Of a stretch of 60,015 bases of DNA, positions 43,694 to 54,700 are shown piece after piece. The translations under genes were made by a program, and so were the position numbers. Origin of the DNA: Saksenaea vasiformis B4078 (Eukaryota > Mucoromycota > Mucoromycetes > Mucorales > Saksenaeaceae); assembly GCA_000697055.1 (NCBI GenBank), contig JNDT01002227.1:1-60015 (forward strand), read 5' to 3'. A model generated the notes under the pieces. It did no database searches and was not told where the DNA came from. It saw only the letters and a list, made by a program, of their open reading frames with translations. Every line of letters starts with the position of its first letter. The first letter of the stretch is position 1.

Positions 43694-46012
43694 TTATTCG
43701 CTGTCAGCCAGCAATGCAAACGCACCGCCTGTCTGAATCTCTAGCGTCTGTTCGCTTTCACTATCTTCATCCTTATCCTTCTCTTCTTCTTCTTCTTCTT
43801 CTTCTTCTTGCTGTTCCTTTTCTGCGGCGTCAACTTCTTTAATTCTAAGTTGCTCATATTTCGTTGTGGTGAAAAACCCGGGTGGTTTAAAAGACAACAG
43901 AATCCTTCCATCATTTGTCAATCTCAAGATAGCGTTGGCAGCTAGAATAGATGTTGAATAATCGATGAAAAGCTACTTCCACCGTACCTCGATAAGTATC
44001 CGGTCTGGCTGCCTTGGCGGTGTAGAAACCCCGCTGCTCCGCGAAAGCTGAAAAAAATGTTAAGTCTGTGGTTCTTCCAATTTTTCCTACTTCCATACCG
44101 TCGCAGATAGACCATGCAGACCACTGGTACTGCTTTGCGTTTTCTAAATCGGGAGGTGTAAGCGACAAGATCTTCTCCAGGGGGATGCGTTCGGCCTATG
44201 TTCCCGGTTAGCTGACGTCCTCATAGTCCACGTCGTGTACCAAGTACTGTATCACGCTGTAAGGTTCCTGAACCTGGGCGACGGGATACATGCCCGATAA
44301 AATCTAAAATAAATGAGCATCAATGCAGTATTAGTAACTGCATGTACCTGGAGAGCACGTGGCAATAATGTAGGGAAAACGAGACCAGGCGAATCGCATA
44401 GTCGCACGTTTTCGGTAAGATGGATGGTTTGGAAATGCTTTGTATGTCCTGGTGTACGGCTAGCGCTGACAACAGTCTTTCCCATAATACTATTGACCAA
44501 ACTGCTTTTTCCCACGTTGGGATGACCTAGCAAAGGAGTAAAAACCTGCCCTCCTAATATGTATCGAGATTGCGTTACCAACAAGACCCAGTGTGATATA
44601 GTCTCTATGAGGCGTGATCTCTCGGCTGTGAATATCCAAGATTTGACTAAACTCGTCCTCTTTTATCATTGAATGTTATCAATAATGAAACTACGGCCGT
44701 GAATTTTTACCTAGACCAACTGTGCTTCCCACATCACTCTCATCATCCGAATCCGTATCCGGAGATTCTGAATCATCTTCCTCGCGTTTATCGTAGCGTT
44801 CAATTAATCCGACCCAATCGACGTCGAGACCATGTTTCTGTAGACGCACATCACGGCAAGCGGAGAGAACATCCCGTACACCCTGAGCTTGATAATAACG
44901 GTTCCTGGGACGTTTTACACGTGATTTCAACGCATCTAAGATGATGAATATATGAATACGCTATGGTACAAATATAAACTATTTCTCTTACATGTCTTTG
45001 TATCATCGATTAATTTTTCCTCCCGTGGATAACAGCTAAAGCATGCAATGTGGAGCTCGGGAAATTGCTCTTCAAAATACTTTCGCCATGCAAAAACAGT
45101 GAATTCAGAGACAAGATCAACCTAGACAAGAATAATACGTGAGATTCGCTGATGGGATTGTAGATCCATCTACCTTGTTAAACACGCCGACGATCTTCCG
45201 TTTGAGTGTCTTGGTCACATAATCATATAATGCCCGAGGGAAATGCAGCATTGGATGACGAATATCCATCACGACAAGTATAATATCACTAATTTCCAAT
45301 ACTCTCCATCTGAAGAGGTCGTTACAAGAAGTTCTGCCAGGAAGTCGATAAAAAGACTTACAACTGTCGCCATACTTCCAGGTTATGTTCGAACCAACTA
45401 AGTTCATTATCATTACTTCCACGTCCATACTTCTCGTTGATATCATCCATCCATTTTTGAAAAGCCTCTTCCTCCTGCTGTTCAACCTCTTCTTTGGTCA
45501 TTTCATAATCCCATTTCGGCCGTGTAAGGAAATTGATGGATTTTGAAAATGCATTTTCGGATATCTCCAGAGCTGTCTCCTACTCAAAAAAGCATTATTA
45601 CTAATTGAAGATTTCGTTTTATTTATTTACCTGCGGCAGGCGGTGGAACGGTTGCATGCTTCGTAATCGCGCCTTCGCAATGACATCGGCTGGTAGTTTC
45701 TCAAATACGGATACCAGCCTGGGAAACGTGAAAACAGTTTGCACATGTCTGTATGCGATTTAGTCCTCACCTCTCAGATTCTGGGGTTGAAACATGTTCA
45801 GACGTCTGCTTCGACGTCGACGGTGGCGCAAATGTCTGGGATATGGATCGCGATTCCTCGTAATCACCGTGATCAACTGCGAGAAAACAAATGAGCTAAT
45901 TTGACACCCGTGTAAAATGCTAGCTACCTCGGTTAGCCTTGCGTGCCTTTTTGGCTTGTAATTGCAGCTTCTTCTGTTTGCCGCTAAACGGCTTTCTTCG
46001 GTGAGAAGACAT
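43694..46012 (-). CDS. GNL1: GNL1 family circularly permuted GTPase
   Basis: Thirteen exons (45928-46012, 45771-45876, 45631-45718, 45362-45579, 45174-45309, 44992-45121, 44711-44935, 44579-44659, 44348-44526, 44241-44303, 44099-44195, 43988-44047, 43694-43941) keep frame and give 571 aa. The start MSSHRRKPFSGKQKKLQLQA matches the GNL1/HSR1 N-terminus. GTPase motifs are in permuted order: G4 NKVD (210-213), then G1 GHPNVGKSS (357-365), G2 TPGHT (381-385) and G3 DSPG (401-404). WRVLEISDIILVVMDIRHP and AKAARPDTYR are also family hallmarks. A Glu-rich C-terminus (CTT repeats at 43783-43808) is shared with animal GNL1. Probably a nucleolar/nuclear GTPase linked to ribosome biogenesis. A 45-nt intron (44196-44240) removes two in-frame stops. 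Confidence 0.93.
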
Positions 46013-46553
46013 AATTATTGTGGTTTAAGGCGAAGTTTCAAAATGCTACGGAAGTTCCGCAGCAACCTAATTTCCAACAGGCATGACAATACACGTAGAA
46101 GAGCAAATGAGAACCTTTGAAAATGCAAAAGTGACCAGAGAATACGTTTATTCTCTTATTTTGGTAGTTAGCTAACAACATAGATTCACAGTTACAAATA
46201 ATCTCAGGAATTCAAATATACGAGCTAGATTTTTGCTGCTCACAAACAGGTTCAAAATAATACTTCGCGTAAAGTACAATGATTAAACGTGTTGCACTGT
46301 ACAGCAAAAGACGGGAAAACGACGCAACTAAGCAAGTGTTTTTACACTTCAGCCATTGGTCCTTCTCGCTGAAAATCTCCTATTTGTTATTATCATGACA
46401 CTTTACGAAACTACAATATAGACACGCCCTGAAATCTGTCTTAATAAAATCTGTTGAAGATCCCTTTCAAGGACTTGTTTTTGTTATACATGTTTTTCAT
46501 TCTTTTGAAGCTTACTCGGATTTCACAGTATCTGATGAAACAAAGGATATGTC
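46013..46553. other. Intergenic between divergent GNL1 and Fanzor locus
   Basis: Contains the GNL1 promoter and whatever drives the Fanzor locus. I compared its ends with the sequence after 50346 for terminal inverted repeats and saw none. A GCGTAAAG word at ~46266 faintly recalls the dispersed repeat family. Confidence 0.35.
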
Positions 46554-49500
46554 TTGCTGCGTGATCGGTTTCTGATAGATTGGAAAGATTATTTTCTGGA
46601 TGACTGGTTTCTTATCAAGGACTTTTCTCTGTACCTTTCCACTCTTTCCCCCTCCTGCCTGTCAGAACTCTCATTATCAAAAACTTATGGATTTACCACG
46701 ATTGACCAGTTACGAAGGGATGTCTCACCGAGATATAATGCTATACAAAAACGGCTAAAAAAGCAGTTAGCGGCAGAAGAGGGTGAGTACAGAGGAGCAG
46801 TATATTCACACGAATCGCTAATATGGATTTGTTAAAAGAACGCAAACAAGAGCTTGGCAATCAAAGCGATGATCAACCTGGCCCATCGGATAGGCAGCGA
46901 CGTCAACGGCGGGCTGGAAGACGAGCGCAAAAGCGGAAGCAAAATTCCGACGAAAAATTGCAGAAGAGCACTGCCCGTTCCCTTCGACGGAAAGATGATG
47001 TACAGAAACCTCGTCTGCAGTGTCCAGCGTGCTTGAGAAACAACAACTTTGATGCCGCCAAAACACATAGCAGGAGTTCCTCTCGTCTTTGCCCGTAACA
47101 TAAGCTAAGGAATATCGCGCAACTTCGCCAGGAAGTAGGCAAAGTTCGAAAGACTGTCAGGAGAACCGGTTTAGACAAGTTTATAAGTCTACCATCTTCT
47201 GAGAAAAACACTCTGATAAGCGTGATTGACGATGTGGTTAATGACAACCGGGGTGTTGTAATCAAGAGCCATTTGTTCGTCAATTTCTTTGTGTATCGGC
47301 AACTGAACAATCGGCAACCATTACCCGCAGTGGTCTTCAGCAAAGATTTCTTCTACTCGGTTTTCCAGCTCATGACAGGACAGCAGATAACAGACACTGT
47401 GGTTATCACGGACGAACTGAGAAGATCTATGACATCGAGCTTTCGAGAGTTCGTTGTTGAGTTTCCAACCTGCTGAGTCCGACCCATTCATGGCGAGCAA
47501 CGGTACAGCCACATGCTTTCTTCAACAGCAGAAACATACAGCACTTGCATGACCAACAATATTGTCGAAAACTTTAACGCCTGGACTACATCGTCCTTAC
47601 AATTGCGTTTACGTCGACTGCTTCCTGTAAGTGACCTCCTTTTAGCGCATGTTATATTCATATTAATCGATACCTAGGACCTTCGAAAAAAATGATGCAT
47701 ACAAGCTGGCCAGATTTATCTATCAGACTTGTGTTGATGATGTACTCTTCCCTCCGGCATGGCCAGATAGTACTCATATCGATGAAAGCATGGCGGATAA
47801 TGTCAATGACGCTGTTGAACGACTAATGGATGAGACAACGACTGATTTCGAATTCATATTTGCTGTCATTGAAGCACACACCTCGGTTTCATCGCTCTCG
47901 GCTGTCTTAAAAGTTGCCAGATCAGATCTTGTTCGAGCCTTGGTAGCAGCGGGGTCGGCAAATTTTGAAACAGCCCAAGTTATCTTGAACTTAAGCGGTT
48001 ATCCTGAAGCTTCTTTCCAATTTCACCATATTCCTACCGTTATGGCTCTTATTGACTCTGTTTTACATGCGTTGAATGCCATCATTGGTGCCTTGAACTT
48101 ACTGAATACAGACGGCTTTGATTTCTCCTTGGCGCATGGAATCCTCCATAGTTGCCTCCAAATAATGACCCAGTTACGATCGCTCGTGGGTTCAGCCTTG
48201 AAAGAAGTCGATCAAGATGCAACAGACTGTATTGCCAGCAAATATCTCCGTCAAGGCATCAACCGAAGCGCTGTTGATATCCATGAATACCTATCATCAA
48301 GCCATTGCTGATGCCAATCGTGCTCGACGGCACGCAGACTATGCTTTCCGTATGTCCATGACGGCGAATGTATTTGGTGATACTGGGTTATTGCGTGAAA
48401 TTAGGAGGCTTACCGTTGCTGATGGGCAACAGTCCTCAAGACAACATTTAACAACAGCGCTTCTATCCCGATATCCCAAGTTCTTCGTCCATTTCGTCTT
48501 TCGGATACAGCAACAATTCGAGGAATACAACCGGCAGCAGGTAATTTTGGCAGATGATGCGCAGGTTGAAGCCCCCATTGGCTGGGCGAGGAACGTCCTC
48601 AAGACGTTACCTGAACACAGCACTATGAGTCGTCGCCGCAAACAATCACTTTCCCATTTGTTATGTCGGCTTGTGAATCAGCAACGTCCATTTGACGCGC
48701 AGGCAATCACGAACATTTCCCAGGAGTTCGTGCGACAGCTTCGTGATGCCGTGAACGAGGCACAGGTTCAAATCGAGGTTTCTGGTGTCTATCGCGAGGA
48801 TCGTATCGGAAATAGAGAGCTGTTTCCATTTACATTCCGTCCAGAATTGCATCACGTAGCCAAGACTGAACGTCTTTTCTCTCTGGTCCCAAAGCCCCAG
48901 TTCACTAGAAAGCACATACATATTGACCAGCAGACCTTAGGACAGCTACTTCGAGCAGCCGATCTCAGCGATTATGTTCCGAGAAGGGACACCTCAACCG
49001 ATTCATTAAAACCGCTGCCTATTGTCACTAATGTCTTTGACTTATCCACAGTCCGTCACAGTCCGCATAGGTAAGAACGAAGCGCTTATTCATCATAAAA
49101 AGTTAACTTTTTTAAAATTTGGATGGCCAAATATAGGAGTACAGGATTGTTTTTCAACAATAGCATCGACACGGGTGGGTATGCGGTATCCGTCTTGTTC
49201 AACAAGAAGATCTCCGGTCATGAAGTACTGCCAGCCCTTGATTTTGAGGGTTTCCAACCATGGGAGTTGGAATACTTTAGGGTATGGGGCGTCGATCCCG
49301 GCGTGACAGAGATTTTTGTTGGCAGCGACGGGAGCAACTTGGACGCCTGTACCAGTGTTGACTCAGTTAGAGCACGGGAGCTTCCTGAGCTTTCCTTTGA
49401 CGAATCCGATGATGAGCAGAACGGCGCTCACGAAATACGCCGCATATCTTCCGCCGAATATTACGTGCGCGCCGGATTCGACAAAACAGTTGCAAAAACA

Positions 49501-50346
49501 AAGCAAAAGAAAGATGACGCCGATATTGGTCCGGTAGAGTCAAGTATACCTACAGCAAAGGTGTCGACACTAGAAGAAATGCGGGAATATGTTGGCAGGA
49601 CTCTTGAAGTTTTTCCTACGCTGATCCAGTTTTACGACAAAGATTTCCAACAAATGAAATTTAACAATTATCGCGGACATCAGCGTATGGATGCGGAGCT
49701 GGTCAACGTGTTAACTGATCGTGGTGTTAAATACGGAAGTTACAGTGGCGCTCAAGGAAGCCGTTCAGGTTTATCCCCGGAGAGCTACCAGCAAAGTGTG
49801 AGACCAGACGGAACAAGACGCAAAAGACGCCGGAAACCGCCTGACCAACTCCAACATGCCCCAAACGGAGCGATCAGTTAGACAAAAGTGAGCAACTGTC
49901 CGTTTGTTCCAGTACATCGGCATTTAACTTTTGTTGCAGTCAATAGCAAACGGCCTACTGACCACGACACCAGCAAGGTACCGCTCATCGCGTTTGGGGA
50001 TGCCCAATTCGGGCGTAACCGGTATGGCTCAAAACCCGTTGGTTTGGCCGATCGTTGCAAGCGCCTGATGAAAGAAGCTGAACGAGAAGGGCGGCTGGTG
50101 CTAATCAACGTTGACGAATATTGCACCTCACAAGTTTGTTCAAGCTGCGGTCAACGGGAATTGGAGAACATCAATATTGATGCCAATCGACATTTGCATA
50201 GTGTTCTGAACTGTACCAGTTGCGAAACAGTGTGGCAAAGGGATACAAACGCATCAAGGAACATCCATGCAATTTCATTATCGCATATAATATCTGATGA
50301 GCGGCTACCCGCATTCAGAACAACCCCACCGCCACCACAATCATGA
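46554..50346 (+). pseudogene. Fanzor (eukaryotic TnpB-like RNA-guided nuclease), C-terminal nuclease part intact, N-terminal part broken
   Basis: Catalytic motifs in order: RuvC-I GVDPGVT (Asp codon 49294), GHQRMDAELVNVLTDRGVKYG, PLIAFGDAQFGRN, RuvC-II-like INVDEYCTSQVC (Glu codon 50116), zinc ribbon CSSC...CTSC, and RuvC-III WQRDTNASRNI (Asp codon 50242). Upstream, SKYLRQGINRSAVDI and LLREIRRL fit the helical N-terminal part. Predicted introns: 46783-46838, 47628 onward, and 49071-49136. Breaks: TAA at 47096, TGA at 47474, an uncertain join at ~47690 (seven A's), a frame change near 48300, and TAG at 49879. The last could lie in a 63-nt intron (49877-49939, donor GTTAGA). No ATG is found at 46554. 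From 49137 on, the nuclease core could still be expressed. Fanzors cut DNA guided by an omega RNA and are spread by transposons. Confidence 0.9.
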
Positions 50347-50395
50347 TCCGCGTATCAAAGACGCGTAGATGTTTACGCTGCTTAGGTAAACACTA
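50346..50395 (+). ncRNA. Candidate Fanzor guide-RNA scaffold/right-end hairpins
   Basis: Starting three bases after the Fanzor stop are two adjacent small hairpins: CGCGT-ATCAAAG-ACGCG (50349-50365) and GTTTAC-GCTGCTTAG-GTAAAC (50371-50391). In Fanzor and TnpB systems the omega RNA overlaps or follows the 3' end of the ORF and ends at the element boundary, so position and structure fit. No transcription or boundary evidence is available from sequence alone. Confidence 0.4.
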
Positions 50396-50954
50396 TTGAC
50401 ATGTCTACTCTATTTGCTAACCCCGGGTCTATTTTAATCCGGATACTTTTTCAGGAGTAGTGTATTCCAGCGTTAACATACAGCATATGTGCCATCCTCG
50501 GGACGAAACCCAGCGGGAAATCCGGAAATATTATATGTAATAGGATTCTGTATAGGTAAATATGACGAGCACAAGCATGTCCAGATACGATGTTCATAGT
50601 CAGATGCGGTAGTTGCATTAAGCAACAGAGATGCCGAGATAATGCTCCAGAAGTGCTGGAAATACATGATGATTGAGAAAATTACAAGACAATCCCCCGA
50701 AGGAAATTTCAAACGATATCAGCAGAAAATACCTAGCGAGGGTGTCGTACATCGACCGTGTCGGATTAGCAATCATCTAAGTAGCAGTTGCCTCTCTCTT
50801 GATGGACACATAACTTGTACATTATCGTAAAATAGTTTTTTAATAAACAACGCATCGTCCAATACGGATCAAGTGGCTAAACTAGAATGTTCCTACTCGT
50901 TTGTTTCATTTCATTGCCCTTGTAGCTTCGGTTTAACGATACAAGTACGCAATA
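50396..50954. other. Intergenic, no recognised gene
   Basis: Short ORFs on both strands without motifs. If the Fanzor lies in a transposon, its right end should be in this stretch, but no terminal repeat was seen. Confidence 0.35.
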
Positions 50955-51545
50955 CATCTTACTGTTTTATTGGATGCTTTTTTTACGCTAATCTACGTAT
51001 TCAAATTTTGCGCCTTTAGAGAGCCAGGCTTGCGCTGAGAAAAGATTAAATACGCTTTCATCAGTATATGAATTGGTGATAAGTTCATACTCTACTTACA
51101 CCAACTTGATCCTTCAATGGACATAGAATTCATATAGAATAGCGTAAAAATGCATTTATGGTTAGTAAAGGGAACAGACCTTGCGTGCCATGTTACTTAT
51201 CCCGGAGGCTAACAACACCGACGGCGATGACCAGTGGCAGTGTGTTAACGCAATGCAGAGGACTTGAGGCGATACAACATCTGGCTATCTATTGCAGAAA
51301 ACGGATGATACCGAGCGTGTGTCAAGATGTGCTTACTCTAACACTGGGCGAAAAGCACCACCACAGCCAAGGCAGTTCCGGGCAGAGGCGTTGTAGGCGA
51401 AAAGTTAGACGGAAGAACATGAGTGATCTTGGGCGCGTGTTTAATGAGAAGTACATAACAGAGATGTTAAAGAGAAATGAAGCGAAAGAAAAAAGGAAGG
51501 CTTGTGCGTCCGTTGAATACCTTTCACACATAGTTGCCTAGAACA
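50955..51545 (+). repeat. Dispersed repeat family, long copy (plus orientation)
   Basis: Matches 40645-41255 along most of its length, and matches the reverse complement of 58290-58715 at its left end (TTTTACGCTAATCT, TTTTGCGCC, AGAGCC). The 51418 frame begins MSDLGRVFNE and ends SVEYLSHIVA, parallel to 41128. Confidence 0.7.
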
Positions 51546-51786
51546 AATGTTGCAGTTCGACGCTGGAACCAGTAAAGCAGAACAGTAAATGAATAATACA
51601 CCAACGTAGTGCACAATGAGTCGATATACAAAAGTCTGCTTCCAACGCAAGATTCAAGCATACAGGATGCAAAAAGGAATACCCCCGACGTAAAGATTAT
51701 TTGAGTCAACAAGAAGTAATTTAGAACTAGCACAGACGGTAACAGAAACTTTCCAGTAAATCAAGAACCATAATTATGCTGAGGAA

Positions 51787-54700
51787 TCATAGGCTGCTAA
51801 TATCTGGTTCAAATGTTACTATTCTTGCTGGGGCTGTCAGGTGGATTGGAGATCTCCTCCACATGCATAGCTCCGGGGTGACATTTTCAGAACTTGTAAT
51901 CAGAATTTGGGAAGTTGCTATCAAAAGTTTCGACATAGCATCTCCTTGCTCTGCCGCCTTTTTAAGCCATCCCAGCGATTGAGAGTCATCCAAAGCTACG
52001 CCTGTGCCGCTGCTGTACATAACTGCGACGTTAACTTGTCCTATAGCATCTCCTTGTTCCGCTGCATTTAGGAACCATTTGAACGCTTCTGCCTCATTTT
52101 GCCTTTTACATATGCCTTTCATGTTCATAATGCCAATGTATAGTTGCGCAAGAATATTTCCTTAGTTTGCTGCCTTCTGAAACCAATCGTGCGCCTTTGT
52201 TTCATCGCCATATCCCCAATCACCTTTGATGCAAGTAATGCCAGCATGGAGTTGTGCAACATCATTACCATGAACTGCTCGTTCTAAAAGTTCGAATTCG
52301 TGTGGTCCGTTATCTTCGTATCTTACGCACGCATTATGGATGACAAACTTTGCCAGGTGTTGAGAGCCTTCAAATATAGCGAAGTCCAAATACAGGCCTG
52401 AGTGATTGATGTACATATGTACAATGTGATGGCGCTCTAGGGCATATCCTTGGTCTGCGGCCATTTTGAACCATCTGAGTGCTTCTGAACTATTGTAATC
52501 CACGCCTCTGCCTTGGTTGTACATCGCTCCAAGATGAAATTGAGCTGGAGCATACCCTGAACTAGCAGACTTTTCAAACCAGTTGAAGGCTTCTGAGTCG
52601 TCATATTTCACCCCTTCACTATGGCTATACGTGACGCCAAGCACAAACTGCGCCACGATATGACCTTGAAGAGCCGCCTTTTCAAACCAAAGAAATGCAT
52701 CTGTATCGTCACGCTGTACGCCCTTGCCTTGGCTGTACATGATGCCAAGATTAAATTGTGCCTTAACATGACCCCGTTTGGCTGCTTCTAGAAACCATTT
52801 GAATGCCAACGTCTCGTTTTGAGAAACAGTTATGCCTTGATAACACATGATGCCGATAGCGAATTGCGCTTTCACATTTTCCTGGTCCGCTGCCATCGAT
52901 AGCCACTTGCGGGCTTTCGACCTATCGGATTCTACGCCTTCGCCCTTATGGTACATATTACCAACGTTAAATTGTGCCGAGGCGTGATCACGTCTAGCTG
53001 CCTTCATGAACCATGCGAACGCTTCCGTTTTATCTTGGACCGCACCCCGGCCTTCATAATACATAGCACCAACGTTAAACTCTGCCGCGGCGATGTGCTG
53101 GTCGGCTGCCTTCAGGAACCACTCGAGTGCTTTTGCATCGTTGGGAACAACTCTTTTTCCCTGACTATACATGATACCCACGTTAAGTTGCGCCGCTGCA
53201 AATCCTTGATCAGCAGCTGCCGTGAACCATTCAAATGCCTTCGTATCATCACGAACTACGCCTTTCCCCTGGCTGTACATCAGACCAACGCTAAACTGCG
53301 CCTTAGCGTATTTCTGATCAGCCGCTTTCATGAACCACTCGAAAGCTTTCGTCTCATTGCGAACCACGCCCCTGCCTTGCTTGTACATGATGCCAACGTT
53401 CAATTGTGCAGCTGCAACACCCCGATTAGCTGCTTTTTCAAACCATTCAAATGCTTTTGCGTCGTCAACTTCCACGCCTTCGCTCTGACTGTACATAACG
53501 CCAAGTCTAAATTGCGCATCAACGTGTCCCTGAGTAGCCGCTTTATGAAACCATTGAAGTGCTTCTGTGTCGTCGTATTTCACGCCGTCACCCTGACTAT
53601 ACATTACTCCAAGAGTGAATTGTGCATTTGCGTCGTCTAGATCAGCAGCTTTCTGAAGCCATTCAAATGGTTTGGTGTCGTTGCGACGTACACCTTGCTC
53701 CTGACGATACATCGATGCAATCTTGAACTGTGCCTTTGTACAACCCTGATCTGCTGCTTTGCTAAACAACTCAAACGCTTTTTTATGGTCACAGGCCATG
53801 CCTTTGCCGTAGAAGTACATAATCCCAAGATTAAACTGTGCTATCATGGCACCCTCAGTGGCTGCCTTTTCGAACCATTTTACCGCTCTTGCATGGTCAT
53901 ATTCCACAAATTTGCCCTGGCTCCATATCATTCCCAGTTCGATTTGTGCGGAGACATCGCCACGCTCAGCTGCTCTTTTAAACCATTCAAACGATGTTGG
54001 ATCGTCGTGGTCTACGCTATTGTCATCGCTGTACATGAGCTCAAAGGTAAACTGTTCACTGTCAGCGTCCTTGTTAATTGCTGTTCGCCACAATTTGAGC
54101 GCCTCTTTCATATCGTGAAATCCGATTGTCCCTTCAAGCTGTAAGCATCTAGAGATGAACCGCGAATCCTCATGGCCTTAATCAACTGCTTTTTGCAGCC
54201 ATTCCAAAGCTTTTGCAATGTCGGGTTCCACACCTTCACCATTAGTATACATAATGGCGACTACAAGTCGTGCAGCAGCATTTCCTTGATTAGCTGCTTT
54301 TATGAACCATTCGAAAGCTTTTGTATCGTCTTTTTCTACACCTTCGCCCTTACTATACATAACACCGACCCTAGCCTGCGCTGCAATGTAGTCTTGATCC
54401 GCCGCCTTCACGAACCATTCATATGCTTTTACAGTGTCTCGTTCCACTCCTCGGCCCTGGTTGTACATGAATCCCACCTCAAATTGTGCGTCGACATCAC
54501 CCTGATCAGCTGCTTTTGTGAACCATTCAACCGCCTTCACATCATCATGTTCGACTCCTCGGCCTTTAATGCACATAATTCCGAGATTGAATTGCGCCTT
54601 GGGGACTCCCTGTTCCGCTGCCTTTTCGAGCCACTCGAATGCTTCCTTGTAATTAAGCTCCACGCCTTCGCCCTTGAAATACATACAACCGATAGTATGT

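Noticed and set aside
46013..50954. Terminal inverted repeats bounding the Fanzor as a transposon
   Set aside because: I compared both flanks by eye and found no convincing inverted pair; only the hairpins after the stop stand out.
51787..54180. Alternative nuclear genetic code with UAA as glutamine
   Set aside because: NOPCHAP1-like, dehydratase, wall-protein and Lsb5-like genes here end in TAA at the expected protein length, so TAA works as a stop.
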